Assembly: GCA_016866385.1 (NCBI GenBank)
Contig: VGMU01000009.1
Coordinates: 1-62,266 of the forward strand
Length of the DNA: 62,266 nucleotides
Origin: Bacteroidota bacterium
GTDB taxonomy: Bacteria; Bacteroidota; Bacteroidia; Cytophagales; Cyclobacteriaceae
Direction: 5' to 3'
Below the pieces are notes generated by a model, which saw only the letters and a list, made by a program, of their open reading frames with translations, was not told the origin of the DNA and made no database searches. Below, piece by piece: positions 1-9,263 of the stretch (position 1 is the stretch's first letter; each line of letters begins with the position of its first letter). A program made the translations under genes and the position numbers.

Positions 1-513
1 AAGAGATTGACCTACGATAACCTTATCAGCCGTAAGGGAATTCCAGGATTTTAAATCAACAACGGTAATTCCGTATTTTTTTGCAATGCCAAATAAGGTT
101 TCACCTGCCTTCACCACATGACGTGTGCCGGATTTTGATTCAGTACTTGGAATCGACACCTCTACTTGGGGAGTGACTGATTCGGACTTGTTTTCTTGTA
201 CTTTCTCATTTGCAGGTATTCCATTGCTTACAGAAGCAGAATCACCAAAAGGAATCAAGATTTTTTGGTCTACTTTCAGTCCTTGCTTGAGTGATTCATT
301 GGCACTTTGAATAGCAGCCATGGGTACCGCATATTTCCGTGAAATTGAAAATAAGGTTTCCTGTGCAGACACTTGGTGTACGATGTACATTTTATCCCCT
401 ACTCGCTGCATTCCAATGGAATCCCTTTCAGAAGTTGGAATTTTCTTGGCAATAGAAAGGCTACATACCGCCATAAAAAAACAAAGAAATGAAAGGCGGA
501 CGAATGGAAACAT
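1..513 (-). CDS. LysM-repeat secreted protein (3' end beyond window)
   Basis: The minus strand reads open from an ATG at 513 to the window edge, so the C-terminus is missing. The start gives a hydrophobic signal peptide (MFPFVRLSFLCFFMAV...). Two LysM modules follow. The first begins near MYIVHQVSAQETLFSISRKY and the second near RHVVKAGETLFGIAKKYGI; both carry the GETLF/AxKY pattern of peptidoglycan-binding LysM. A Ser/Glu/Pro-rich linker joins them. LysM modules bind N-acetylglucosamine-containing glycans, so this is an envelope-associated protein. Any catalytic domain would lie in the missing part, so its enzyme class cannot be stated. It is divergent from nfeD across about 194 bp. Confidence 0.85.
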   Translation of the reverse strand, partial: MFPFVRLSFLCFFMAVCSLSIAKKIPTSERDSIGMQRVGDKMYIVHQVSAQETLFSISRKYAVPMAAIQSANESLKQGLKVDQKILIPFGDSASVSNGIPANEKVQENKSESVTPQVEVSIPSTESKSGTRHVVKAGETLFGIAKKYGITVVDLKSWNSLTADKVIVGQSL

Positions 514-707
514 AGGAATCGCAACGTTTGGGGTGATCAAAAAGAAAACTCTTAATTAGTTAACAAAAATAATGCTAAAAAAGTCAGTTGCGAAAAAATG
601 ACTCACATCCAAGACAAAAGACTTGTTTGGCCTATAGGTTAGATTTTGCATTTTCCTGTAGAAGGATAGCCATCAAATTGCTATCTTTTGATTTGAAAAT
701 TTTAGGC

Positions 708-2054
708 ATGTATCGAAACCTTCTTTTTCTTCTTTTAGGACTTATTTCCTCTTCAAGTGTACTCTTTGCTCAAGGAACCGGGAAAAAGGTTTTTACCTTC
801 GCTATTGATCAAGACATAGATCCCGTGATGAATCGTAGGGTACAATTGGCTATGGAACAAGCTGAATTACAAAAAGCGGCCCTTATCATAATCGAAATGG
901 ACACCTATGGTGGAGCTGTGACCGATGCGGATGAAATTCGAACGCGAATTTTAGAATCTAAAATCCCTGTTTATGTCTTTATCAATAAGGACGCTGCATC
1001 TGCTGGAGCCCTCATCTCTATTGCCTGCGATAGCATCTATATGGCCCCTGGATCTAGTGTAGGTGCTGCTACAGTGGTCAATGGAGCTGACGGTGCTGCT
1101 GCTCCTGACAAGTACCAATCCTACATGAGGTCCATGATGAGAAGTACGGCTGAAGCTACGGGAAGAGATCCTAGAATTGCAGAGGCCATGGTAGACGAAA
1201 AAATAGTTATTGAAGGAATTTCTGATTCAAGTTCAGTCGTCACATTTTCTGTTTCTGAGGCCATAGCCAATGGATTTTGCGAAGGGGAGTTTTCAAGCCT
1301 ATCTGCCATCCTGGAAGCTCAAAACCTAAGCGATGCTACCGTAATTGCCTACGAGGAGAAAACCATTGATTCCATTATCGGATTTTTCTTACATCCAGCA
1401 ATAAGCGGAATTCTGATTTTAATGATCATAGGAGGAATTTATTTTGAATTGCAATCACCAGGGATTGGATTTCCTTTGGTCCTTGCCATATTAGCCACCT
1501 TGCTGTATTTTATTCCCTATTACCTCAATGGTTTGGCAGAAAACTGGGAAATATTGGCCTTTATAGTAGGTATTATTCTGCTTGCTGTAGAATTGCTTGT
1601 GCTGCCCGGCTTTGGGGTATTTGGTGTGGCGGGTATAGTGTTGATCTTGACTGGATTAGTTCTGGGAATGCTCCCAAACGAAGTGTTTAATTTTGAGTAT
1701 GTACCTACCTCCCAACTTCTCTCCTCGATACTCACCGTAATCCTTGCCTCATTGGCATCCGTGGGAGTCCTGATTTGGCTTACACCCAAAGTGAATCAAT
1801 GGGGTGCTTTCAAGCACCTGACTCTAGCAGGCACGCTAGATCGGGATGCAGGTTACGTAGCATCTAACTATGCCAATGACCTATTAGGTAAAATAGGAAA
1901 AGTACATTCTCGCCTAAGGCCTAGTGGCAGAATAGTGATTGATGGAGTGATTTACGATGCTTATTCTAGGGGAGAATTCTTAGATGAAGGTGAAAACATA
2001 GTAGTAATATCTACCGAGGGAACTTCCTTGCGGGTAAAAAAAATAGAAACCTAA
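708..2054 (+). CDS. nfeD: NfeD-family membrane serine protease (ClpP class)
   Basis: 448-residue membrane protease. The open frame extends upstream to 588, but the ATG at 708 is preferred because it starts directly with a signal peptide (MYRNLLFLLLGLI...FAQ). Residues about 28-215 are the ClpP/crotonase-like protease domain, with likely catalytic Ser98 in DAASAGAL and Lys135 in PDKYQSYM, matching the Ser-Lys dyad of NfeD proteases. Several transmembrane segments follow (about 225-370), then a C-terminal NfeD OB-fold (GKIGKVHSRLRPSGR... to the end). Family members are linked to membrane protein quality control, often with stomatin/SPFH partners; none is adjacent here. Full length for the long NfeD subfamily. 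Confidence 0.92.
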   Translation: MYRNLLFLLLGLISSSSVLFAQGTGKKVFTFAIDQDIDPVMNRRVQLAMEQAELQKAALIIIEMDTYGGAVTDADEIRTRILESKIPVYVFINKDAASAGALISIACDSIYMAPGSSVGAATVVNGADGAAAPDKYQSYMRSMMRSTAEATGRDPRIAEAMVDEKIVIEGISDSSSVVTFSVSEAIANGFCEGEFSSLSAILEAQNLSDATVIAYEEKTIDSIIGFFLHPAISGILILMIIGGIYFELQSPGIGFPLVLAILATLLYFIPYYLNGLAENWEILAFIVGIILLAVELLVLPGFGVFGVAGIVLILTGLVLGMLPNEVFNFEYVPTSQLLSSILTVILASLASVGVLIWLTPKVNQWGAFKHLTLAGTLDRDAGYVASNYANDLLGKIGKVHSRLRPSGRIVIDGVIYDAYSRGEFLDEGENIVVISTEGTSLRVKKIET

Positions 2055-2229
2055 GCTAAATGTTTAATTATTTTTGAATCATTAGAATCGAATAGGAAAA
2101 TAAATCAGATAAAGAAGTACAGGTACTGAGGACTTACATAAAATACTTAATAGCCTGCTGCAATTGATCCAAAAGTAAAGGAAATGATGTCAATATTCTT
2201 TCTGCATTTTCCCAACTAAAGAGTTGCCC

Positions 2230-2994
2230 ATGAATAAATGGAATAGAAGAATATACACCTACTTCGCAGGGGCATCTTTTTTGCTAACCTTCTTTATGAT
2301 ATTTCCTTTTTTTCTCACTTGCATTTGGTTCCCTTCCTGGAAAAAGTGGGGAAGGAAAATCAACCGAATCTGGGCAAAGGTTTATTTTTCGATGATTTTT
2401 TTACCTGTAGAGGTAAAGACAGAGGAAAAATTGAAAAAAAATGTTCCATACATTTTTTTAGCCAATCACTTTAGTTACCTCGACGTAGCCATGATGGGAT
2501 TTGTCCCTGGAGATGTTCTTTTTGTAGGAAAAGCATCTATCCGGAAAATTCCATTTTTTGGATATTACTTCAAAAAGCTACATATCGCTGTCGAACGAAG
2601 CAATGTGAAAAGTAGGGCCGAGACCATGAGAAGAGCAGCAGAAGCCTTGGAAAACGATAGTGGAATCGTATTATTTCCTGAGGGCGGCATCTACACCGAT
2701 AACCCTCCTTACATGGTTCCTTTCAAAGATGGGGCCTTTCGCTTATCCATAGAAAAACAAATACCTATCGTCCCAGTCACCCTGTCATACAATCATGTAA
2801 TTTTACCCAATGAAAAGGAAATTCTTTTTCGAAGGTCTCATGCCAAAATGGTCATTCATGCACCTCTTCATCCACATGAATTTGAATCCTTAGAATCTAT
2901 TAAATCATCGTGTTTCGAAGTAATACAAAGGCAATTGCTACTAGATAATCCTGAATCAAAATTGAATCTTTCAAAACGCGAAAACTTGGCTTAA
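2230..2994 (+). CDS. 1-acyl-sn-glycerol-3-phosphate acyltransferase-like (PlsC family)
   Basis: 254 residues from the ATG at 2230; a TTG two codons earlier is possible but less likely. A hydrophobic N-terminal anchor (about 10-35) is followed by the acyltransferase domain. The catalytic HxxxxD motif is His80-Asp85 (NHFSYLD), and the glycerol-phosphate-binding FPEGG motif is at about 149-153. The family moves an acyl chain from acyl-ACP or acyl-CoA to lysophosphatidic acid at the inner membrane face. Substrate is inferred; some relatives acylate ornithine or other lipids. It lies 18 bp upstream of gatC and is probably co-transcribed with it. Confidence 0.88.
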   Translation: MNKWNRRIYTYFAGASFLLTFFMIFPFFLTCIWFPSWKKWGRKINRIWAKVYFSMIFLPVEVKTEEKLKKNVPYIFLANHFSYLDVAMMGFVPGDVLFVGKASIRKIPFFGYYFKKLHIAVERSNVKSRAETMRRAAEALENDSGIVLFPEGGIYTDNPPYMVPFKDGAFRLSIEKQIPIVPVTLSYNHVILPNEKEILFRRSHAKMVIHAPLHPHEFESLESIKSSCFEVIQRQLLLDNPESKLNLSKRENLA

Positions 2995-3012
2995 GGTAAA
3001 GCCCATACCATC

Positions 3013-3294
3013 ATGACGCTTGATAAAACAGCCCTCAAGAAAATTGCTCAATTGGCAAAGTTGGAATTTGATCCGAATGGAGAAGAACGCATGCTAAAAG
3101 ACATGAAGCAACTCCTTAGCTGGGTAGAGCAACTCCAAGAAGTAGATACGCAGAACGTAGAGCCCCTCACCAGCATGACTTCAGAAATCAATGCTTTTAG
3201 GGATGATAAGGTAGGTCGTCATTTAGACCAATCCTTAAAAAATGCCCCACAACAAGACGGTAGTTTTTTTAAAGTTCCCAAAGTGGTAGAGTAG
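3013..3294 (+). CDS. gatC: Asp-tRNA(Asn)/Glu-tRNA(Gln) amidotransferase subunit C
   Basis: 93 residues, normal for GatC. The N-terminal helix (DKTALKKIAQLAKLEFD) and the following ...VDTQNVEPLTSM segment are the standard GatC signature. GatC wraps around GatA to stabilise the GatCAB complex that amidates mischarged Glu-tRNA(Gln) or Asp-tRNA(Asn) in the cytoplasm. gatA and gatB are not in the window, so the subunit genes are dispersed. It ends 7 bp before the membrane-TPR gene at 3302. Confidence 0.93.
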   Translation: MTLDKTALKKIAQLAKLEFDPNGEERMLKDMKQLLSWVEQLQEVDTQNVEPLTSMTSEINAFRDDKVGRHLDQSLKNAPQQDGSFFKVPKVVE

Positions 3295-3301
3295 ACCCTT
3301 C

Positions 3302-6040
3302 ATGAATTCCTTACCTAAAAAATCTATTCTTTCTATTCCAACCACCATTTTCCTAGGGATAGGATGTTTACTCGCTTTCTCTTCTCGGATAGGAATACAA
3401 CTTCCCTATCCTAACCTTCAGTTGGCTTCTTTTTTAGATAGGTTAGCTGTACCCTTCAATGCAGTAGACTTAGGTGTTTTTGTGGTACCCATTGAAGTGG
3501 ATTTGGTTTTGGTTTTTCAAAATTATCACGCCTTACCACTCCCCTTTACCCTTATAGAAAGCTTTATTTTTGGAAGCGTGGTCCTTTTAATCTCCATTAC
3601 CACACTTGCATACATCAGTCAATTTCAAAGAATTCAATTTTTAGGGGCAGGAATTGGGTGGATTATCCTGCTTACCTTATTCAATGCCAATGGCCTAAAT
3701 GTAGGAGGAGCTAATGCCAACATCCCTCTCATTTTACTACTGATTGGATCTCTAGGTCCCACGATTTACCTTCATTTTTGGATTACTAGCTTGTCATTTT
3801 GGAAAAGATGGCTACTAATCGCTGTTTCTACGGGATTGGCCGTTGGGCTACTTTGCAATTTAAGTTCCATACCCCGGCCTGGACTTTACCTTGCCGAACA
3901 AGGCTTGATCTTGGCTTTAGGATTGAGTTTGGCTTGGGTAGCTTGGCAAGGGCATGGATTACTTTCTGGAAGTATCCTAGTGATCTCAAAAGCCAATCGG
4001 GGTTTAAAAACTAAGATTTGGATTCAAATCGGAGGTGTGGGAATCTTTTGGCTTGGGCTTCTTTTTTGTTTGGTGCTTCAACTGAGTGGAGATCTGAGCT
4101 TAGGATTTCCTGCACCCTACAGCCTCTGGCTTTTGTTTCCATTAGGAATTTTAGGGTGGATATCAACCCAAGAAAAAATCAAGCAGTCAGCATCTTTGGT
4201 AGGAAATTTAAAAGAGTTATCTGGGCTATATATCCTTGGGTTTGGACTTTCCCTATGGACAACATGGAAAATTAGCATAGCTGCTAATCAAGCTGCAGAA
4301 GATCTTTTTACCCATATCTTTTTGTATTCCCAACTTGGGTTTTCCTTGTTTTTTTTCATTTACCTGTTGGTGAATTTCTCCCCCCTACTCAAAGAGGGTA
4401 AAGTACATCTCGTACTTTACAAACCCTTTGTATTGCCCTACTATCACCTTCGCTTAGGGGGAACGATTGGTATTTTGGTACTCATCACCTACCTGGATGC
4501 CATTGTAGCCAACCAAGTCCGCTCCACCACAAGCAATATCCTAGGAGATTATTACTACCAAACGGAAGAGCCCTTGGCAGCAAGTATATTTTATGAAGAT
4601 AGTTGGGATCAGTACCGTCACAACCCGAAGGCCAAGTACCTGCTGGCCCAGCTTCTCCTGCAGCTCAAGCAGCCTACCCTAGCAAAAGAACACCTAGAAG
4701 AAAGTTTTGCTGAAGCCCCACAAGTAGACAATATTATCCTTCATAGCGAACGATTACAGAGAGAAAATAAACCCTTGGAGGCTTTGTATTATTTGGAAAA
4801 TGGCTTAAAAATATTTCCCAATAATCCTTATTTAAGCCAAAATCTTGCTTTAGTATACACCCTGTTACAGCGCAAGGAAGATGCCTTGGCCTTGATCACC
4901 GATAGTCCCTCCACCACCACCATTTTACCCTCCACTTGGTTGGCCCTGCAGCTCAAACTGGGGAACGTTCCCGACCTCACGCTCTATCGGGATAAGGATT
5001 TGGTAAGCCTGATCAATGAAGTAGCGGCTCGTAGAAAAAAAGGAGCAGAAGTTTCCCAAGAAGAATGGGAAAAGCTTAGGTCCTTAATCGAAAAAGAATC
5101 TTCTCCCATGTTGATTCATGCCGGCTTTAGAAATTTATTGGCTACCCCAAATTTGAATGATCCAAGCATGGAGATTGCCTTATTAGATTCCTTGGCATCA
5201 CAAGAGGAATTTCTCTCCTTCACCATGCAACTTCAGGAAACGGCCCAATTAAGGAATTTAGGAGCGGGGAAAATAGCCGATGCTATAAAAAATCTGAATG
5301 GTCTCGCTTTTAGAAACCCCGGCGATGCTGCTTATTATTTGAATCTCACTGGACTTATCCATGCCCAGCAACTTGATTTTGAAAAGGCAAGCAGAGATTT
5401 TAACTACTCTAAAGAAAAAGGCTTTTCAGCCCCTTCAATCGTACATCTTGCCTTGCTTAGCCAGGATTCTTTGGCCTTGGCAAATCAAACAATAACGAGT
5501 GAAAATAACCTATGGAAGCAAAATTGGCTATCTCGATTCAATACCTCTTTGGCTGAAAAATTATTTCAAGAATGGAGATCCTTTCCCTCCTCTTCATTCA
5601 AAGAAGTGGTTGCCAAGCGACTTCTAGCACAAAAAGCACATGGTTTAAATTCAGACCAACTCCAATCCCTTGCCTCTTACCTCAAAGAGAGTAATTCAAT
5701 TCCTGATGAACTTTTAGTTTTTTTTAAGCAAGTCAATTGGACCAATCCCAGTTCTCTAAAACCTTACCTGGAATTTTTGAATGTTGGCGAGGCCCTAACG
5801 GCCAATCCCTACCTTACTCCCCTAGTCTTGAGCGCTTCGGATCAAGAAAAGGACCTGTTGGCTCGCTATGAAATTCTAAATTCTGCAAGTGAATTCAACA
5901 AAGATCCCCAACTATGGATGCGAAAAATTGAGGCTGCAAGCCAATTGGGTTTGGTGAATTATGCCAATGAAGCCCTGCTTCAACTCAGAGAATGGATGCC
6001 AGATGACACCATTCAACCCAAAACAGCTACCAAGAATTAA
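3302..6040 (+). CDS. Large polytopic membrane protein with C-terminal TPR region, unknown function
   Basis: 912 residues. Roughly the first 410 are strongly hydrophobic, with about ten or eleven predicted membrane segments and short loops. From about 420 to the end the chain is soluble and helical with tetratricopeptide-like repeats (for example KYLLAQLLLQLKQPTLAKEH and PLEALYYLENGLKIFPNNP). No glycosyltransferase, kinase or protease motif is evident. The topology suggests a membrane platform with a TPR arm for protein contacts. Tightly spaced after gatC, with 146 bp before the ABC ATPase. I do not recognise the family; a Bacteroidota-specific hypothetical protein is the best description. Confidence 0.8.
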   Translation: MNSLPKKSILSIPTTIFLGIGCLLAFSSRIGIQLPYPNLQLASFLDRLAVPFNAVDLGVFVVPIEVDLVLVFQNYHALPLPFTLIESFIFGSVVLLISITTLAYISQFQRIQFLGAGIGWIILLTLFNANGLNVGGANANIPLILLLIGSLGPTIYLHFWITSLSFWKRWLLIAVSTGLAVGLLCNLSSIPRPGLYLAEQGLILALGLSLAWVAWQGHGLLSGSILVISKANRGLKTKIWIQIGGVGIFWLGLLFCLVLQLSGDLSLGFPAPYSLWLLFPLGILGWISTQEKIKQSASLVGNLKELSGLYILGFGLSLWTTWKISIAANQAAEDLFTHIFLYSQLGFSLFFFIYLLVNFSPLLKEGKVHLVLYKPFVLPYYHLRLGGTIGILVLITYLDAIVANQVRSTTSNILGDYYYQTEEPLAASIFYEDSWDQYRHNPKAKYLLAQLLLQLKQPTLAKEHLEESFAEAPQVDNIILHSERLQRENKPLEALYYLENGLKIFPNNPYLSQNLALVYTLLQRKEDALALITDSPSTTTILPSTWLALQLKLGNVPDLTLYRDKDLVSLINEVAARRKKGAEVSQEEWEKLRSLIEKESSPMLIHAGFRNLLATPNLNDPSMEIALLDSLASQEEFLSFTMQLQETAQLRNLGAGKIADAIKNLNGLAFRNPGDAAYYLNLTGLIHAQQLDFEKASRDFNYSKEKGFSAPSIVHLALLSQDSLALANQTITSENNLWKQNWLSRFNTSLAEKLFQEWRSFPSSSFKEVVAKRLLAQKAHGLNSDQLQSLASYLKESNSIPDELLVFFKQVNWTNPSSLKPYLEFLNVGEALTANPYLTPLVLSASDQEKDLLARYEILNSASEFNKDPQLWMRKIEAASQLGLVNYANEALLQLREWMPDDTIQPKTATKN

Positions 6041-6076
6041 GACTTTTGTTGTATTTTTATCACCATCTCCGCATCG

Positions 6077-6224
6077 ATAAGAATACTAAACCAATACAAA
6101 AGAAAAATTGACATGAGCAAGGTCATTGAAACCCAGGAAATCAACAAAACATAAGAATACTAAACCAATACAAAAGAAAAATTGACATGAGCAAGGTCAT
6201 TGAAACCCAGGAAATCAACAAAAC
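6077..6224. repeat. Perfect 74-bp tandem direct duplication over the ABC ATPase start
   Basis: Copy 1 is 6077-6150 and copy 2 is 6151-6224. The copies are identical and directly adjacent. Each contains the start codon and first 13 codons of the ATPase gene. In copy 1 the reading frame runs [13 protein letters not shown] and stops at once; copy 2 continues into the real gene. Confidence 0.97.
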
Positions 6225-6903
6225 CTATAAAATGGGTTCTGAAATAATTCAAGCGCTTAAGTCCGTAAGTATCACTGTAGATAAAGGCGAATATGTGGCC
6301 TTTATGGGTCCTTCAGGATCAGGAAAATCAACTTTGATGAACATTATCGGTTGCCTTGACTCCCCTACTTCAGGAACCTATATTTTGGCAGGCAAGGATG
6401 TAAGCGATATGAGCGAAAACGAACTTGCAGATATCCGAAATAAAGAAATTGGCTTTGTTTTTCAAACCTTCAACCTCCTTCCTAGAGCTACCTGCTTAGA
6501 TAACGTAGCCCTTCCCTTGGTATACGCAGGCTATTCCAAAGCAGAGCGTGAAGAAATCGCTTTCAAAGCCTTGGAAAATGTGGGATTGGCAGATAGAACA
6601 AGTCATAAGCCCAATGAGCTATCCGGAGGACAAAGACAACGTGTGGCCATTGCCAGGGCATTAGTCAACAGCCCCTCTATCATTCTTGCCGATGAGCCTA
6701 CAGGTAATCTAGATTCAAAAACTTCCTATGGAATTATGGAACTCTTTCATGAGCTTCATTCCAAAGGAAATACCATCATTATGGTTACCCACGAAGATGA
6801 TATTGCCCATTATGCCCACCGTGTGGTCAGGCTTAGGGATGGTTTGGTGGAGTCAGACAAGGTCAATCCCAACCCTACCCGAGGAGTGGCAGTTCCTGCC
6901 TAA
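6187..6903 (+). CDS. ABC transporter ATP-binding protein (LolD/MacB type)
   Basis: 238 residues. Walker A is at 41-48 (GPSGSGKS), the Q-loop in [11 protein letters not shown], the ABC signature LSGGQ at 145-149, Walker B ILADEP at about 166-171 and the H-loop in VTHEDD. The pattern GCLDSPTSG...[10 protein letters not shown] is typical of the LolD/MacB/FtsE-like branch that powers lipoprotein release, macrolide export or peptide-export permeases. No FtsX-like permease is adjacent, so the partner must be encoded elsewhere. The start is placed in the second copy of the 74-bp duplication. Downstream is a 57-bp gap to the cobalamin adenosyltransferase. Confidence 0.92.
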   Translation: MSKVIETQEINKTYKMGSEIIQALKSVSITVDKGEYVAFMGPSGSGKSTLMNIIGCLDSPTSGTYILAGKDVSDMSENELADIRNKEIGFVFQTFNLLPRATCLDNVALPLVYAGYSKAEREEIAFKALENVGLADRTSHKPNELSGGQRQRVAIARALVNSPSIILADEPTGNLDSKTSYGIMELFHELHSKGNTIIMVTHEDDIAHYAHRVVRLRDGLVESDKVNPNPTRGVAVPA

Positions 6904-6960
6904 TTGCTTTTGCTTTCAGGCCTCAACATAAAATCCATTCGTAGTTGAAATAAGAAGTAA

Positions 6961-7509
6961 ATGAAAATCTATACCAAAACAGGAGACCAAGGAATCACTT
7001 CACTTTTAGGTGGGGTGCGTGTGCCCAAATCAGACCTACGTATAGATGCCTATGGATCAATCGATGAATTGAACTCCTACATTGGCTTGCTAAGAGATCA
7101 AGAAGTAAATCATAAAAGAGCTATCGTTCTCAAAGAAATTCAAGACAGGTTATTTACCATCGGAGCTGATTTGGCCACAGTACCTGGCAAAGAAAATGTG
7201 AAAAAACCTGATTTATTTGCAAAAGACGTTGAACTCTTAGAAGCAGAAATCGATGCCATGGATGAGGAATTACCTGTATTGACTGCATTTATTCTTCCAG
7301 GAGGTCACCCTTCTGTATCCTTTTGCCATTTGGCTAGGACAGTGTGTAGGCGAGCAGAACGGGTGGTGGTAGAACTGGCGTCTGAAGAACATGTTTCAGA
7401 ATTGGTAATTCGCTATTTAAATCGACTCTCCGATTACCTTTTTGTGCTAGGTAGAAAAATGTGCCAAGAGTTGCATGTGGAAGAATTGACTTGGAAGCCT
7501 AAGAGGTAA
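6961..7509 (+). CDS. ATP:cob(I)alamin adenosyltransferase, PduO type
   Basis: 182 residues, normal for PduO-type enzymes. The N-terminal signature MKIYTKTGDQGITSLLGG carries the ATP-binding TGDxG motif, and the C-terminal helix RYLNRLSDYLFVLGR carries the conserved Arg/Asn/Asp contacts. It transfers the 5'-deoxyadenosyl group from ATP to cob(I)alamin to make adenosylcobalamin, usually for methylmalonyl-CoA mutase or ribonucleotide reductase. No other cobalamin gene is nearby, which fits a salvage role. Confidence 0.93.
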   Translation: MKIYTKTGDQGITSLLGGVRVPKSDLRIDAYGSIDELNSYIGLLRDQEVNHKRAIVLKEIQDRLFTIGADLATVPGKENVKKPDLFAKDVELLEAEIDAMDEELPVLTAFILPGGHPSVSFCHLARTVCRRAERVVVELASEEHVSELVIRYLNRLSDYLFVLGRKMCQELHVEELTWKPKR

Positions 7510-7576
7510 TGCCTACCTTATAAAATCTCATTGAACTAGAAAATTATAGCCCAACCTCTCCATTTTCCATTTGCCT

Positions 7577-8644
7577 ATGGCTTCTCCCATTTCCATCTCC
7601 GTTCATAAAACTCCTCATTCAAAAATCAAGGGAATTGACTTTTCCTCCTTGGTGTTTGGTAAAGTAGTCTCTGACCACATGTTTGTGGCGGATTATAAGG
7701 ATGGAAAATGGGGTGATTTTAGAATTGAACCCTATGGACCAATGGAAATTTATCCCGCAAATGCTACCCTCCATTATGGGCAAGCCATCTTTGAAGGAAT
7801 GAAAGCCTACAAAAATGTGAAGGGAGAGGTGTTGGTGTTTAGAGCTGAAGCAAATGCCAGAAGGTTAAATGAGTCAGCAAAAAGAATGTGCATGCCCCAG
7901 ATTCCAGAGGAAATATTTTTGGAAGGGCTAAAAAAATTGTTGGACTTGGATAGGGATTGGGTGCCCCAAGAAAAAGGTTCTAGTCTATACATTCGTCCAT
8001 TTATGTTTGCCATGGACAATTATATCGGTGTAAAACCCTCTGAAACGTACCGATTTATGATTTTTACTTGTCCTGTAGGTGCATACTACAGCAAACCCGT
8101 ATCGGTAAAGGTAGAAACTACCTACACCAGAGCAGTAGAAGGGGGTACAGGGGAAGCCAAGGCTGCAGGCAACTATGCCGCATCGCTCTATCCTGCATTA
8201 CTGGCTCAAAAGGAGGGATACGAGCAATTGCTGTGGACCGACGGCAAATCCCATACCCAGATCGAGGAAAGTGGTACTATGAACGTGATGTTTAAAATCA
8301 ATGGAAAAGTAATCACAGCACCTACCACCACAGGGACTATCCTGAAGGGGGTAACAAGAGATTCAGTCATTCAACTTGCCAAAGACTGGGGTCAAGCCAT
8401 TGAAGAACGATTTCTTACCGTAGCTGCCTTGCAAGAAGCCTTAGAAAAAGGAACCCTAGAAGAAGCATTTGGAGTAGGGACTGCAGCAACCATAGCTTTT
8501 ATCGAAAAGATACAAATCCAAGGGAAAGACTACCTTCTACCCCCCTATTCTTCCCATTCTTTTTCTAAAAAAGTACTTGCTGCATTGGATGGAATCAAAT
8601 ACGGGGAGATATCAGATCCCCATTCCTGGATCATAAAAATCTAA
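7577..8644 (+). CDS. ilvE: Branched-chain amino acid aminotransferase
   Basis: 355 residues from the ATG at 7577; a TTG at 7571 is an alternative start. It is a fold-type IV PLP enzyme of the long eukaryote-like BCAT class. The Schiff-base lysine is Lys195 in GGTGEAKAAGNYA, and the segment LHYGQAIFEGMKAY and the ESGTMNVMF loop are conserved. It interconverts Val, Leu and Ile with their 2-oxo acids using glutamate/2-oxoglutarate in the cytoplasm. It is followed 17 bp later by a small exported protein gene. Confidence 0.94.
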   Translation: MASPISISVHKTPHSKIKGIDFSSLVFGKVVSDHMFVADYKDGKWGDFRIEPYGPMEIYPANATLHYGQAIFEGMKAYKNVKGEVLVFRAEANARRLNESAKRMCMPQIPEEIFLEGLKKLLDLDRDWVPQEKGSSLYIRPFMFAMDNYIGVKPSETYRFMIFTCPVGAYYSKPVSVKVETTYTRAVEGGTGEAKAAGNYAASLYPALLAQKEGYEQLLWTDGKSHTQIEESGTMNVMFKINGKVITAPTTTGTILKGVTRDSVIQLAKDWGQAIEERFLTVAALQEALEKGTLEEAFGVGTAATIAFIEKIQIQGKDYLLPPYSSHSFSKKVLAALDGIKYGEISDPHSWIIKI

Positions 8645-8661
8645 CCTAGATCCGTCTAGTC

Positions 8662-9195
8662 ATGAACGGGAGAGCCAGTTTTTTATCCTTTAAAACTTTG
8701 CTTTTATGGGCTTTGCTGGGGATGTTAGGTTTGGAAAAAGCCCACTGCCAAGGAGAAAAATTTATCCTACTCAAAAGAGGAAATAATCAGCATACCCAAC
8801 TTCGATTCTATCCTGGGGAAACCCTTACTTATAAAAGTAAAGCCCTGGGATATTTTGTCAGCGATGTGGTGGTAAACATAGATAAGGACTATATCTACCT
8901 TTCGGAAAATATACTCAAGCCCTCCGATCTTGTGGCTATTGATATCCGGGACAAGGACCCAAGAAATAGGTCCTTAAAACAGCTATCTGCTTTATTTTTA
9001 GGGTCTGGAAGTATGGCCATTGCCTTGGAAGGCATCAATAATCTTTACCGGGAAAATAGATTTTACATAGATCCTGGCTTGGCTTCTGTTTCGGCAGTGC
9101 TCTTGGGAGTAGGTGTTGGATTAATCCCCTGGAAGTACACCTATTTTACCCTCTCTTCAAAAAATAAAGTGCAATTGGTGGAATTAGGCATGTAG
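8662..9195 (+). CDS. Exported protein of unknown function
   Basis: 177 residues with an N-terminal signal sequence (hydrophobic TLLLWALLGMLGL, probable cleavage near AHC-Q). The mature part is a small beta-rich domain, followed by two weakly hydrophobic stretches (about 112-126 and 150-168) that could be membrane segments. No family was recognised. It sits 17 bp after ilvE and 68 bp before prfB on the same strand. Confidence 0.72.
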   Translation: MNGRASFLSFKTLLLWALLGMLGLEKAHCQGEKFILLKRGNNQHTQLRFYPGETLTYKSKALGYFVSDVVVNIDKDYIYLSENILKPSDLVAIDIRDKDPRNRSLKQLSALFLGSGSMAIALEGINNLYRENRFYIDPGLASVSAVLLGVGVGLIPWKYTYFTLSSKNKVQLVELGM

Positions 9196-9263
9196 TAATA
9201 TAGATTTCTGGTAAAAGCCATATTTTTTATAGATTTTTGCACCTTCATTAAACCACTAGAAAG

